A stretch of DNA of 64,000 nucleotides from Erythrobacter sp. F6033 (lineage in GTDB: Bacteria > Pseudomonadota > Alphaproteobacteria > Sphingomonadales > Sphingomonadaceae), in contig NZ_JALKAZ010000001.1 in assembly GCF_023016005.1 (NCBI RefSeq), forward strand, positions 1,550,001 to 1,614,000, in the 5' to 3' direction. Below the pieces are notes generated by a model, which saw only the letters and a list, made by a program, of their open reading frames with translations, searched no databases and was not told the DNA's origin. This document shows positions 1 to 10,725 of the stretch, piece after piece. The position numbers and the translations under genes are program-made. The first letter of the stretch is position 1; each line of letters opens with the position of its first letter.

Positions 1-46
1 TGTAAACCTTTGATAGGTTGGAAATGGAGAGGATCGGTTCTGACAT
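1..46 (-). CDS. ABC transporter ATP-binding protein, N-terminus only (partial)
   Basis: Reading leftwards from an ATG at 46, the first 15 codons give MSEPILSISNLSKVY, which then runs off the window. This matches the first beta-strand of an ABC ATPase (I-L-x-I-x-N-L-x-K-x-Y), just before the expected Walker A motif. It lies nine bases downstream of queA on the same strand, so co-transcription is possible. The transported substrate cannot be judged from so short a piece. Without the Walker A motif in view the call rests on this short pattern alone. Confidence 0.6.
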   Translation of the reverse strand, partial: MSEPILSISNLSKVY

Positions 47-55
47 GCAACCCGA

Positions 56-1090
56 TTAGGGAAGCAAGAGCGATGAGTCACCATAGGAATAAAAGCGATA
101 TTCCTGCGCGATTGCATGCTGGTACGCAGACATCATTCGATCGCGCCCCATCAATGCGCTGACAAGCATCATCAATGTCGATTTAGGAAGGTGAAAATTG
201 GTCATTAAACCGTCCACGCCATTGAAGGTATAACCGGGCGTGATGAAAATGTCGGTATCGCCTGCAAATGGCTGAATTGTGCGGTTTGGCAAGGCTGCGC
301 TCTCCAACAAACGCAATGCCGTGGTGCCGACAGCAATAATGCGACCACCGGCAGCCCGCACCGCGTTCAACCGGTCGGCGGTTTCTGCATCGATACGCCC
401 GAATTCGGAATGCATGGCGTGGTCATCGGTGTCATCAGCTTTCACGGGAAGGAACGTCCCCGCCCCGACATGCAACGTCAAGGTTTCGCGTCCGATGCCG
501 CGCGCATCAATTGCGGCGATCAAATCCGGTGTGAAATGCAAAGAGGCGGTTGGCGCGGCAACGGCACCGTCCTCTTTTGCGAACATTGTCTGGTAATCAG
601 AAAGGTCTTGCTCATCTACGCCGCGCTTTTGCGCGATGTAGGGTGGCAACGGCATCGTTCCCGCGCGATCCAACAAGACCTCGACTGGCTCGTCACCTTC
701 GAACATCAGAGTGATGCTGCCATCTGTGTGGCGTTCTTCGGCGATGGCTGAAACGCCGCCGCCAAAGATCAATTGATCGCCGATCTTCACCCGTTTGGCG
801 TTGCGGACGAACGCCTGCCAACGGCGCAGATCGATGCGTTTGTGCAAAGTCGCGCCAATCTTCGCCTCACCGTTCGCCCGCCGTCCTTCGAGCTGCGCTG
901 GAATGACACGGGTATCGTTGAAAACCAGCACATCGCCGGGATTCAAGAGGTCAGGAAGATCACGGACGCCTCTGTCTGCAAACGGCTCATTACCGCGTAC
1001 CAGCAGCATGCGCGCCGCATCGCGCGGTCGCACGGGGCGCAAAGCGATCCGTTCCTGAGGGAGTTCGAAATCGAAAAGATCTACACGCAT
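56..1090 (-). CDS. queA: S-adenosylmethionine:tRNA ribosyltransferase-isomerase QueA
   Basis: QueA moves the ribosyl part of S-adenosylmethionine onto 7-aminomethyl-7-deazaguanine at position 34 of tRNA, making epoxyqueuosine in the cytoplasmic queuosine pathway. The 344-residue protein has the usual family length. It shows the opening [11 protein letters not shown], the conserved [11 protein letters not shown] near residue 60, [11 protein letters not shown] near residue 210 and the C-terminal NFHLPKSTL segment. It is followed by an ABC ATPase start and preceded by a cyclophilin gene on the same strand. The gap to the cyclophilin is 39 bases, so shared transcription is likely. No truncation is visible. 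Confidence 0.96.
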   Translation of the reverse strand: MRVDLFDFELPQERIALRPVRPRDAARMLLVRGNEPFADRGVRDLPDLLNPGDVLVFNDTRVIPAQLEGRRANGEAKIGATLHKRIDLRRWQAFVRNAKRVKIGDQLIFGGGVSAIAEERHTDGSITLMFEGDEPVEVLLDRAGTMPLPPYIAQKRGVDEQDLSDYQTMFAKEDGAVAAPTASLHFTPDLIAAIDARGIGRETLTLHVGAGTFLPVKADDTDDHAMHSEFGRIDAETADRLNAVRAAGGRIIAVGTTALRLLESAALPNRTIQPFAGDTDIFITPGYTFNGVDGLMTNFHLPKSTLMMLVSALMGRDRMMSAYQHAIAQEYRFYSYGDSSLLLP

Positions 1091-1129
1091 CGGCGTGCGC
1101 CTAGCCGGGCTTATCCACGAGGGAAAGCC

Positions 1130-1822
1130 TTACTGTTGGATTGGCGCACTCAGCATATCCGCCGTGAATTCGGTGTCAGCCGTTGCCGGAGCGGATGGAA
1201 GAACCGGAGGGGCTTTATTGTCGCTCGCTAGCGAAGCTTGCAGGATACGAGTTGGATCGCGCGGCGGCTCGCCTTTGTTGATGTTATCGACCCCACCCAT
1301 ATTCTCGATCACACGGCCAAAGTTCGTATAGCGCTTATCAAGATTGAAACGCGGATAGAACACGATAAAAAACTGGCTGTTCGCACTGTCGTCCTCTGTC
1401 GCGCGCGCCATAGCAAGCGAACCTCGGACGTGAGGCATCGGATTGAATTCTGCCTTCAAATCAGGAAGCTCACTGCCGCCCTGACCGGTGCCTGTTGGAT
1501 CACCGCCCTGCGCCATGAAGCCATCGATCACGCGGTGAAAAATCACGCCGTCGTAAAAACCCTGCGAAGTGAGAGTTTTGATCCGCTCAACATGGTTGGG
1601 TGCCCATTCAGGCATAAGACGAACTTTCACACGTTCGCCGTTAGACAGGTCCAACACCCAGACATTTTCTGGATTGACCGTCGCATCATAAATGATTGGA
1701 GAGAAAGTGCGTGGCGCTGCCACAACTTCTTCATCATCCTGCGCAAACGCAGCGGTGGGAGCAGCGAACAGCGAAAGTGCGGCCAGCGCGCCTAGAGTTT
1801 TCTTGATCATCATAATCTTCAT
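1130..1822 (-). CDS. Cyclophilin-type peptidyl-prolyl cis-trans isomerase, exported
   Basis: A 230-residue protein with a cleavable signal peptide (Lys-rich start, hydrophobic core, AFA cleavage site near residue 27) followed by a cyclophilin domain. The core motif FHRVIDGFMAQGGD and the later NSQFFIV are both present, so the enzyme should be active in proline isomerisation during folding of exported proteins in the periplasm. The first three methionines lie within five codons (1822, 1813, 1810). No Shine-Dalgarno clearly chooses between them, so the first is given. It sits between queA and coaD, all on the minus strand. The C-terminal 30 residues are low-complexity and outside the fold. Confidence 0.93.
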   Translation of the reverse strand: MKIMMIKKTLGALAALSLFAAPTAAFAQDDEEVVAAPRTFSPIIYDATVNPENVWVLDLSNGERVKVRLMPEWAPNHVERIKTLTSQGFYDGVIFHRVIDGFMAQGGDPTGTGQGGSELPDLKAEFNPMPHVRGSLAMARATEDDSANSQFFIVFYPRFNLDKRYTNFGRVIENMGGVDNINKGEPPRDPTRILQASLASDNKAPPVLPSAPATADTEFTADMLSAPIQQ

Positions 1823-1919
1823 GAAATTGTTCTGTTATCCGGGGCTGTAACGGTGCGCGCCTGACACTTCAATGAATGAGTGTCCGCTGCAGCTGAGTTC
1901 CCCACGCCCGATTTGAATT

Positions 1920-2432
1920 TCAGAAATCGCCTTTGCGCCCGATTTCCTCGACGCGCGCATTCACTTCCCCCCGCACAGGTTCGCTGACGAATGGTGCGAT
2001 ATCGCCCCCATAGAGCGCGATTTCCTTCACCAGTTTGCTAGCAATAGGCTGCAACGAGACATCCGCCATGAGGAAAACGGTCTCGATATTGTCATCGAGC
2101 TGCTGATTCATGCCAGCCATCTGATATTCGTATTCGAAATCGGCGACAGCGCGCAGGCCGCGAATGATGACACTAGCTCCCTGTTGCTGCGCAAATTTAA
2201 CCAGCAAAGCGTTAAACCCAACGACCTCGACATTCGTCAGGCCAAGGCTTTTTACTTCTCTTTCAACCATCGCAAAGCGTTCTTCAGTGGTGAACATCGG
2301 GTTTTTCGATGGGTTGGTCGTCACGCCAATAATCAGCTTGTCGACCAACTTGGAACCGCGCCGAATGATGTCGGCATGGCCCAATGTGATTGGATCAAAC
2401 GTCCCGGGGTAAATTCCGATGCGCTGTGTCAT
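1920..2432 (-). CDS. coaD: Pantetheine-phosphate adenylyltransferase CoaD
   Basis: CoaD adenylates 4'-phosphopantetheine with ATP to make dephospho-coenzyme A, the penultimate step of CoA synthesis. The protein (170 residues from this start) begins TQRIGIYPGTFDPITLGH, containing the nucleotidyltransferase T-x-G-H motif, and continues with IIRGLRAVADFEYE, the typical pantetheine-binding segment. An in-frame ATG six codons upstream exists, but family members start at this MTQR position. The start overlaps the stop of the upstream lipoprotein gene by four bases (ATGA), suggesting translational coupling. Confidence 0.96.
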   Translation of the reverse strand: MTQRIGIYPGTFDPITLGHADIIRRGSKLVDKLIIGVTTNPSKNPMFTTEERFAMVEREVKSLGLTNVEVVGFNALLVKFAQQQGASVIIRGLRAVADFEYEYQMAGMNQQLDDNIETVFLMADVSLQPIASKLVKEIALYGGDIAPFVSEPVRGEVNARVEEIGRKGDF

Positions 2433-2836
2433 TCCTGTATCCTCTCCCACGCGAAGGCGCCTATTTGCAGAGCATCAGCATCGCCGATGATTAGGCGCTC
2501 ACGGTAGCCATTCTCCGCTTCAAAGACCAATTGCCCATTTTCACGTTCTGTGAATCCCCGATTTTCCGCGCGCGATCGAAGATCTTCGATGCATTTCCCA
2601 TTCGCCACGAAAGATGACCGGTGATCGAAAGTTCCATCCTCTTCACTTCGGCGAAACATCGATCCACCAATGCCCATATCTCCGCATTCAGTCACGCTGA
2701 ATGCAGCCACTACGCATGCGATTTGCCCGTCCGCGTCTTGATCGCATGATAGCGGGTTAAAGGGGACTGAGGGCTGTTCACCGCAAGCTGTCAGAACAGC
2801 GGCAAGCGGCAAGCTTGCCAATGCGAGGCGCTTCAC
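2429..2836 (-). CDS. Small putative lipoprotein of unknown function
   Basis: A 135-residue protein whose N-terminus is a lipoprotein signal (hydrophobic stretch ending LTAC, acylated Cys at about residue 18). The mature part contains several cysteines (CDQDADGQIACVV, TECGD, GKCIEDL) that could form disulfides in the periplasm. The start codon is a GTG inside the TGA stop of the prenyl synthase gene upstream (GTGA overlap). Its own stop overlaps the coaD start in the same way. This tight packing argues that it is a real gene of the operon. I do not recognise the family. Confidence 0.8.
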   Translation of the reverse strand: MKRLALASLPLAAVLTACGEQPSVPFNPLSCDQDADGQIACVVAAFSVTECGDMGIGGSMFRRSEEDGTFDHRSSFVANGKCIEDLRSRAENRGFTERENGQLVFEAENGYRERLIIGDADALQIGAFAWERIQE

Positions 2837-3747
2837 CGATCGCGCTCGGCGATGAAGCGGGCAAGCGCCCGCAACAGATCGGCTTCTTCACCATACGAAC
2901 CGAGATGCGAAACGGCTTGATCGACCAAAGCCAACGCTTGATCGCGAGCCTGATCCACCCCCATCAGCGTGACGAAGGTTTGTTTGCCCTGCTCTTCATC
3001 CTTACGTAGCGCTTTGCCGGCTTTTGCCTCGTCTCCGCTCACATCAAGCAAGTCGTCCGCAATCTGAAATGCAAGGCCAATGTCGCGCGAATAGGCACGC
3101 AGATGCGCACGGCCTTCCGGCGGGACTTTTCCAAGGATAGCCCCCATTTCTACAGAAGCGGCCAGCAACGCGCCTGTCTTCAACTGCTGTAGCTTGGTGA
3201 TCGAGTGCAAATCGTATTCAACACCATCCTGATCGGCGACCATATCCATTATCTGACCGCCAGCCATTCCGTTCATACCGCTCGCAGTGCCGAGAGTGGC
3301 GATCAATTCGCTGCGAACAAACGGATCAGTACTTGTTCCGGTATCCGCAAGAATCTCGAAAGCAAGGGCGTGAAGCGAATCCCCGGCCAAAACGGCGGTC
3401 GCCTCATCGAACGCTTTGTGAAGCGTGGCCTTGCCATGGCGCAGGTCGTCATCGTCCATACAGGGTAGATCATCATGGATCAGCGAATACACGTGGATAG
3501 CCTCGACAGCCGCGCCCGCTCTCAAAGCGGCCGTGCGATCAACTCCAAACAATTCTGCTGTACTAACAAGTAAGAGCGGCCTGACACGCTTTCCACCGCC
3601 TATAGCTGCGTAACGCATGGCTTCGACCAATCGTGCGCGAGTGTCATCAGGCACCGGAAGAAAGGCATCAAATACTGAATCAATTTCGTCTTGGACCCGT
3701 TTCAGACCGTCACCAAGAACATCAACACCAACTTCCGTTAGCGACAT
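2833..3747 (-). CDS. ispA: Polyprenyl synthetase, probable farnesyl diphosphate synthase
   Basis: Condenses isopentenyl diphosphate with allylic diphosphates, most likely giving farnesyl diphosphate. The 304-residue protein shows GGGKRVRP near residue 50, the first aspartate-rich motif DDLPCMDDDD at about 92-101 and the second, DDLLD, near residue 225. These are the Mg2+-diphosphate sites. Two in-frame upstream ATGs would run into xseB. The start at 3747 is preferred because GGAG lies nine bases upstream, and it sits one base after the xseB stop (TGA-G-ATG). The xseB-ispA order is common in bacteria, where dxs often follows; here a lipoprotein gene follows instead. Chain length specificity is inferred. 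Confidence 0.92.
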   Translation of the reverse strand: MSLTEVGVDVLGDGLKRVQDEIDSVFDAFLPVPDDTRARLVEAMRYAAIGGGKRVRPLLLVSTAELFGVDRTAALRAGAAVEAIHVYSLIHDDLPCMDDDDLRHGKATLHKAFDEATAVLAGDSLHALAFEILADTGTSTDPFVRSELIATLGTASGMNGMAGGQIMDMVADQDGVEYDLHSITKLQQLKTGALLAASVEMGAILGKVPPEGRAHLRAYSRDIGLAFQIADDLLDVSGDEAKAGKALRKDEEQGKQTFVTLMGVDQARDQALALVDQAVSHLGSYGEEADLLRALARFIAERDR

Positions 3748-3748
3748 C

Positions 3749-4030
3749 TCAGCTTGCTCCATCAAGCGGTGTTGTTCCGCTTGGTTTGCCATCTGCGCCC
3801 GTCACGATCTTTTCGATCCTAGCTTGGGCTGCATCGAGCCGCTTTTGGCATGCACCGCGCAATTGCTCGCCGCGCTCGTAGAGCGAGATCGATTCGTCGA
3901 GCGGAACATCACCGCGCTCCAATTGCTGCACAATGCTTTCGAGCGCGGTCAATGCCTGCTCAAAGCTCATTTGTTCGATATTTGCCGCATGTTCTGCGGA
4001 ACCATTTCCCTCATCCATGCTTCGGAGCAT
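3749..4030 (-). CDS. xseB: Exodeoxyribonuclease VII small subunit
   Basis: XseB is the small subunit that, in several copies, supports XseA in degrading single-stranded DNA. The core [25 protein letters not shown] carries the family signature (L-x-x-I-V-x-x-L-E-x-G-x-x-x-L-D-E-S). It is followed by the second helix with [14 protein letters not shown]. Length is about 93 residues, as usual. The start is uncertain: ATGs lie at 4030 and 4018 and no strong ribosome site favours either. The gene for the large subunit is not in this window. It is translationally adjacent to ispA. Confidence 0.93.
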   Translation of the reverse strand: MLRSMDEGNGSAEHAANIEQMSFEQALTALESIVQQLERGDVPLDESISLYERGEQLRGACQKRLDAAQARIEKIVTGADGKPSGTTPLDGAS

Positions 4031-4119
4031 TGACCGCGACAAACGGCACGGTCAAGGCTCCCTAGAGACGTACAGTGGAATCCGCCTTGAAATCCGGCCC
4101 TGCCATCTGGGAATTGCAA

Positions 4120-4524
4120 ATGTCGAAATATGTTATCGCCTATGTTTGCTCTGCTTTGGTTTTCGGCTCGCTCGATGCGATGTGGCTCAATTGGGCTGGC
4201 CCCAATCTCTATCGGCCATTGATCGGCGAAATCATGGCCGAAAGTTTCAACGTCGGTGCCGCCGCGGTGTTCTATTTCGCATATCTTGCCGGCATGCTCT
4301 GGTTCGCGATCCGCCCGGGCTTGCAAAGCGGCAAAGTATCGGTTGCGCTGCTCAACGGTGTTTTGCTCGGGGCGCTGTGTTACGCGACGTTTGATTTAAC
4401 CAGCCAAGCTGTATTCAAAGTGTGGGCAACCAAAGTAACGGTTCTGGACATCATCTGGGGCGGGTTTGCTACGGGGGTGACAAGCGCAGTGGCGACATTC
4501 GTCACACTTCGGTTTACCAAGTAA
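4120..4524 (+). CDS. DUF2177 family integral membrane protein
   Basis: A 134-residue protein with four predicted membrane helices. The features that resemble the DUF2177 family are FGSLDAMWLNW after the first helix, NVGAAAVFYFAYLAGMLWF in the second, and GALCYATFDLTS in the third. Function is unknown. A GGGAA ribosome site lies just upstream of the ATG at 4120, which favours it over an ATG 15 codons earlier. It is the first of a plus-strand run leading to purL, divergent from xseB with about 90 bases between. Confidence 0.8.
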   Translation: MSKYVIAYVCSALVFGSLDAMWLNWAGPNLYRPLIGEIMAESFNVGAAAVFYFAYLAGMLWFAIRPGLQSGKVSVALLNGVLLGALCYATFDLTSQAVFKVWATKVTVLDIIWGGFATGVTSAVATFVTLRFTK

Positions 4525-4555
4525 GCGCAACGGGGCGCCACAGGGGAAAGATTAC

Positions 4556-5230
4556 ATGTTTATCGGGCACTTTGCTCCTGCGCTCGTCGCAGCCGCGCTT
4601 GGACCGCGCGCACCAAAGCTGGCGACGACGTTTCTTGCTGCCCAGCTGGTCGATTGGGGATTCTTTGGACTGGCCTTGGCGGGCGTCGAGAAAATGCAGG
4701 TCGACCCAAGCGCAACAACGATGGTGCCGCTCGATTTCTATCATATGCCCTACACCCACAGTTTGGCGGGCACGGGAATCTGGGCTGTCGCCTTTGCGCT
4801 GATCGTTATGCTCTGGAGCAGGAACGCGGTTGGAGGCTTATTGGCGGGATTGGTCGTCATGTCCCACTGGGTACTGGATTGGGTGACGCATCGCCCGGAC
4901 CTTACGATGGCTGGCGGCGAGGCGACCTACGGACTTGGCCTATGGAACTATCCGGCAATTGCCATTCCACTTGAGCTGGCCATCACGCTTGCTGCGTTCA
5001 TTTTTTATATGCGCCGCTCGCGCGGACCGATCGGCCCGCCTCTTATTCTGCTGACAGTTCTTCTAGTGTTTCAAGCGATCAACTGGTTCGGGCCTGCACC
5101 GAGCGAAGCCGGACCGTTCCTCTACATTCAATCGCTGTTTGCATTTGCAGTTCTCACCGGAATCGCTGCGTGGGTCGGGGAGAACCGCTATTTCGTGCGC
5201 AGAGGTGGCTTGGCTGCGCCGAGCGTGTGA
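4556..5230 (+). CDS. Multi-pass membrane protein, metal-dependent-hydrolase-like, function unknown
   Basis: A 224-residue protein with about six hydrophobic helices. It begins MFIGHFAPALVAAALGPRAP and contains an HMPYTHSLAG segment and SHWVLDWVTHRPDL. Paired histidines and an aspartate at membrane edges resemble the YdjM/DUF457-like 'membrane-bound metal-dependent hydrolase' families, but no activity can be assigned from this. It lies 31 bases after the DUF2177 gene and 15 bases before purL, so the three are likely transcribed together. The functional link to purine synthesis, if any, is not evident. Confidence 0.7.
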   Translation: MFIGHFAPALVAAALGPRAPKLATTFLAAQLVDWGFFGLALAGVEKMQVDPSATTMVPLDFYHMPYTHSLAGTGIWAVAFALIVMLWSRNAVGGLLAGLVVMSHWVLDWVTHRPDLTMAGGEATYGLGLWNYPAIAIPLELAITLAAFIFYMRRSRGPIGPPLILLTVLLVFQAINWFGPAPSEAGPFLYIQSLFAFAVLTGIAAWVGENRYFVRRGGLAAPSV

Positions 5231-5245
5231 TCTAAGTGGCTCTGC

Positions 5246-7818
<2,573 letters not shown>

Positions 7819-7819
7819 T

Positions 7820-9064
7820 GTGAGCAGCAAAGCGACCTCGTCTGGCAAGAATGCGACCTTGGGTTTCGTCGCCTTCATCGTGTTCGTAGACATGGTGGGC
7901 ATAGGGCTAATCATCCCGGTCATGCCAACGCTGCTCGAAAGCCTCACCGGTGAAAGCGTTGATCGCACGGCGGAAATCGGCGGGTGGCTGCTTTTTGCAT
8001 ACGCCGTGATGCAGTTCCTGTTCGCCCCGATCATGGGAGGCCTGTCTGATCGCTATGGCCGCCGGCCAATATTGCTGGTCACGCTGTTCCTTCTCGGCAT
8101 CGATTATATCATCATGGCGCTGGCGCCAGACCTGTGGTGGCTGTTTGTTGGCCGAATCCTATCTGGTGTAATGGGCGCAAGCTGGGCAGCGGCTAACAGC
8201 TGTGTCGCCGATCTTGCCACGCCGGAAGAGCGCGGCAAATATTTCGGCATTCTAGGAGGTGCCGGTGCAAGCGGCTTTGTCATCGGGCCGGCGGTTGGAG
8301 GACTGCTGGGGAATTACGGAGACCGGTTGCCATTTGTCGCGTCAGCCGTCCTGTGCATCGTCGGCTCAATCCTAGGATACTTTATTCTCCGCGAGACGCT
8401 GCCAAAGGATAAGCGTCGCCGCTTTACAATGTCGCGCGCCAATCCGTTTGGTACGATCATCCAGATGGCAAAGACGCCGGTTGTGCTGTCATTCCTTGGC
8501 GTCATTTTTCTTATGCAGCTTGCATCACAGTCGACCTTTTCGGTTTGGGCCTATTACAACATTCTGAAATTTGAATGGGATTTGCTCGAGATCGGACTGA
8601 GCGTCGCCTTGTACGGATTGTTATTGGCCATTGTGCAAGGCGCTCTGACAGGCATGTCGATTACCAAATTTGGTCCAAAGATAACGTGCGTCTTGGGCTT
8701 CGTATTCGCCATACCAGCCTATGCGCTGTTCGCTTTCGCGCCCGGCAGCTGGGCCATGGTGTTGGGCATTGTGCTTGGCAGCTTCGCGGGGCTCACCTTC
8801 CCGGCCATGCAACAGCTGATGTCAGAACGCATTTCGGAAGATGCGCAAGGGGAGTTACAAGGTGCCATCGCATCCATGGTCAGCCTGACCAGCATTGTTG
8901 GCCCTGTCGTTATGACCAAACTGTTCGGGATCTATGCCGATGACACGGGGATATTTTTCCCAGGAGCGCCATTCCTGCTTTCAGTGATCATTCTGGTCTT
9001 GGCATTTGCGGCGCTGCGCTGGAATCTTGCAAGAACTTTGCCGATCAGTTCTCAAGCCGCTTGA
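7820..9064 (+). CDS. MFS transporter, DHA1 / tetracycline-resistance-like exporter
   Basis: A 414-residue, 12-helix major facilitator. The loop 2-3 signature GGLSDRYGRRP (residues 73-83) and the later GAGASGFVIGPAVGGLLG (helix 5 exporter motif) place it with proton-driven drug exporters resembling the TetA group. The true substrate cannot be told from sequence. The start is a GTG at 7820, one base after the preceding stop. The 3' end overlaps the convergent COQ4-like gene by 13 bases. It is probably the last gene of the purL run. Confidence 0.88.
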   Translation: MSSKATSSGKNATLGFVAFIVFVDMVGIGLIIPVMPTLLESLTGESVDRTAEIGGWLLFAYAVMQFLFAPIMGGLSDRYGRRPILLVTLFLLGIDYIIMALAPDLWWLFVGRILSGVMGASWAAANSCVADLATPEERGKYFGILGGAGASGFVIGPAVGGLLGNYGDRLPFVASAVLCIVGSILGYFILRETLPKDKRRRFTMSRANPFGTIIQMAKTPVVLSFLGVIFLMQLASQSTFSVWAYYNILKFEWDLLEIGLSVALYGLLLAIVQGALTGMSITKFGPKITCVLGFVFAIPAYALFAFAPGSWAMVLGIVLGSFAGLTFPAMQQLMSERISEDAQGELQGAIASMVSLTSIVGPVVMTKLFGIYADDTGIFFPGAPFLLSVIILVLAFAALRWNLARTLPISSQAA

Positions 9065-9879
9065 GCGCCGCCATCGCAGCATGGCTGCGCTTCTGACTGA
9101 GACAAGTTGACATCATTGGCGCTGTGCCCCTCGCTGTCCAAAATACGTAGACACTCGCGATAAACCACAGGCTCTCCGATTTTCAGCCGGGCACGGACAG
9201 CTTCGATATCGTCGCGCATCACGGCATCCACGTCCATGTGAGCCAGTTTGTCAGCGGCTTTGCCCAGCGCGCGACCTTCCTTAATTGCTGCGTAGAGCGG
9301 TGCTGAAGTGCCTGTAACTTTCTTGATTTGGCGAGCCGCAGCATAGGCAATGAATTTCACACCAAGATTGTGGTTCTGCTCATAGGAAAAGCCGAGCAGA
9401 GCGGCCTCCCCCAAGGCATCCCGGCCATAGGTGGTGAGCACATGAAACAGATCATGTGTGTCGCGCAACCGGTTGAAATACCACTCAACTTGATCAGCCG
9501 GGCGCTCATCGCGCGGACGCCAGTCATAGCTTTCGTCGACAAGCCCGTTTGCGGTCAGCTGCTCGCGTTTCATGAAGCGGATGTAATGCTGTGCAACCGT
9601 ATTCGGCCCACAATCGGCCCAGCGATCATGATCGTCGAGCATGTCGGCAATGGCAAGATTGTCTTCGTTTTGGATGAACCGACGAGCCGTTTTTGATTGC
9701 ACGAATGCCTCGGCTTGTTTTTGGACAGCCTTCCCCTTCAACGCATCAATAATGAAGAACACCTCTTTGGTGTCTTCTTTATTAGCGATCAGATTGCGAA
9801 AATGATGAAGCGCTTTGAGCGGACGAAAGCCCGACCTGTCTCTGTCATTTGCAACGAGGGGGAGATCAAGTGTCGACAT
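9052..9879 (-). CDS. COQ4-like protein (paralogue 1)
   Basis: COQ4 proteins bind a metal ion and take part in ubiquinone biosynthesis in eukaryotes and some alphaproteobacteria. This 275-residue protein carries the family metal motif, RDTHDLFHVLTTYGRDALGE (H-D-x-x-H with a later E), around residue 140, inside the helical COQ4 domain. It ends in a short tail with CC. A second copy starts 1.7 kb away on the same strand, with a nitroreductase between. A palindrome 49 bases upstream recurs in front of the second copy, suggesting shared control. Whether this bacterial pair serves ubiquinone synthesis or another lipid quinone step is unknown. Confidence 0.87.
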   Translation of the reverse strand: MSTLDLPLVANDRDRSGFRPLKALHHFRNLIANKEDTKEVFFIIDALKGKAVQKQAEAFVQSKTARRFIQNEDNLAIADMLDDHDRWADCGPNTVAQHYIRFMKREQLTANGLVDESYDWRPRDERPADQVEWYFNRLRDTHDLFHVLTTYGRDALGEAALLGFSYEQNHNLGVKFIAYAAARQIKKVTGTSAPLYAAIKEGRALGKAADKLAHMDVDAVMRDDIEAVRARLKIGEPVVYRECLRILDSEGHSANDVNLSQSEAQPCCDGGAQAA

Positions 9880-9925
9880 CGTGGCGTTTAAACCTCATGA
9901 GAAATATAAGTTCACCAAATGCAAC

Positions 9926-9939
9926 TTACATTGATGTCA
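9926..9939 (-). promoter_or_regulatory. Putative operator upstream of COQ4-like gene 1
   Basis: Near-palindromic element with core ACATTGATGT, read TGACATCAATGTAA on the transcribed (minus) strand, about 50 bases before the gene start. A closely related element precedes the second COQ4-like gene at 11611-11624. Length and symmetry are typical of TetR-family operators. No regulator gene is in the window. Confidence 0.5.
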
Positions 9940-9947
9940 GCGGCTGT

Positions 9948-9994
9948 CAAGGTGGATTTCCGTAAGGTCACCCTTCCCTAATCAATCCACCTTG
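9948..9994. repeat. 11-bp perfect inverted repeat upstream of the nitroreductase
   Basis: Arms CAAGGTGGATT (9948-9958) and AATCCACCTTG (9984-9994) separated by 25 bases, lying 15 bases before the nitroreductase start. The right-arm core CAATCCACCT recurs at about 10704-10713, just after that gene. It could be an operator or an RNA hairpin that sequesters the start region; no clear ribosome site is visible in front of the ATG. Confidence 0.45.
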
Positions 9995-10008
9995 CGCATA
10001 GACATCCC

Positions 10009-10695
10009 ATGCGTGAACACGATACAATTCCCTATTCGTTGAAGAGACTAACCGACAATGAAAGCGTAGCGCGTGCTCGCTCGCTTCGGGACCGATTGAA
10101 GGAGCGGCGTACGTGCCGATACTTCTCGGACGAGCCGGTCCCGCGCGAGGCAATCGAAGCCGCTATCGAAGCCGCTGGCACAGCCCCCAATGGTGCCAAT
10201 CACCAACCGTGGCATTTCGCCGTGGTCTCTTCACCGGAAAAAAAGCGCTCAATTCGCGAAGCTGCCGAGGAAGAGGAGCGCAAGTTCTATGGCGCGGAAG
10301 GCGACAAGCCTAAAGCATCAGACGAATGGCTTGATGCGCTAAGCGATCTGGGAACCGACGAGGACAAACCGTTCCTCGAAACCGCGCCCTATCTGATTGT
10401 CGTTTTCGCCCAGCGAAAAGGCGGCATTGAAGAGGACGGCAAGACGCAGAATTACTACGTCAATGAAAGCGTCGGCATTGCATGCGGCATGTTGATTGCG
10501 ACCTTGCACGAGGCGGGACTGGCAACTCTGACACATACGCCCTCGCCCATGGGTTTTCTGCGCGAGGCGTGCGAACGACCTGAGTGGGAAAAACCTTTGA
10601 TGATTGTCGTTGTCGGCCGCCCGACGGACGATGCAACGGTTCCTGTGCACGCAGTAAAGAAAAAGCCACTGAGCCAGATTGCGAGCTGGCTCTAG
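10009..10695 (+). CDS. Nitroreductase family FMN-dependent oxidoreductase
   Basis: A 228-residue flavoprotein of the nitroreductase fold. RRTCRYFSDEPVPREAIE (residues 35-52) supplies the phosphate-binding arginines and APNGANHQPWHF (61-72) the FMN-contacting loop. The later IACGMLIATLHEAGLATLTHTPSPM is the second FMN and dimer region. Family members reduce nitro compounds, quinones, enones or iodotyrosines with NAD(P)H; the substrate here is unknown. It lies between two COQ4-like genes on the opposite strand. The ATG has no obvious ribosome site, so the start is moderately certain. Confidence 0.9.
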   Translation: MREHDTIPYSLKRLTDNESVARARSLRDRLKERRTCRYFSDEPVPREAIEAAIEAAGTAPNGANHQPWHFAVVSSPEKKRSIREAAEEEERKFYGAEGDKPKASDEWLDALSDLGTDEDKPFLETAPYLIVVFAQRKGGIEEDGKTQNYYVNESVGIACGMLIATLHEAGLATLTHTPSPMGFLREACERPEWEKPLMIVVVGRPTDDATVPVHAVKKKPLSQIASWL

Positions 10696-10725
10696 CGGCT
10701 TTTCAATCCACCTAAAGCGGTGGCT

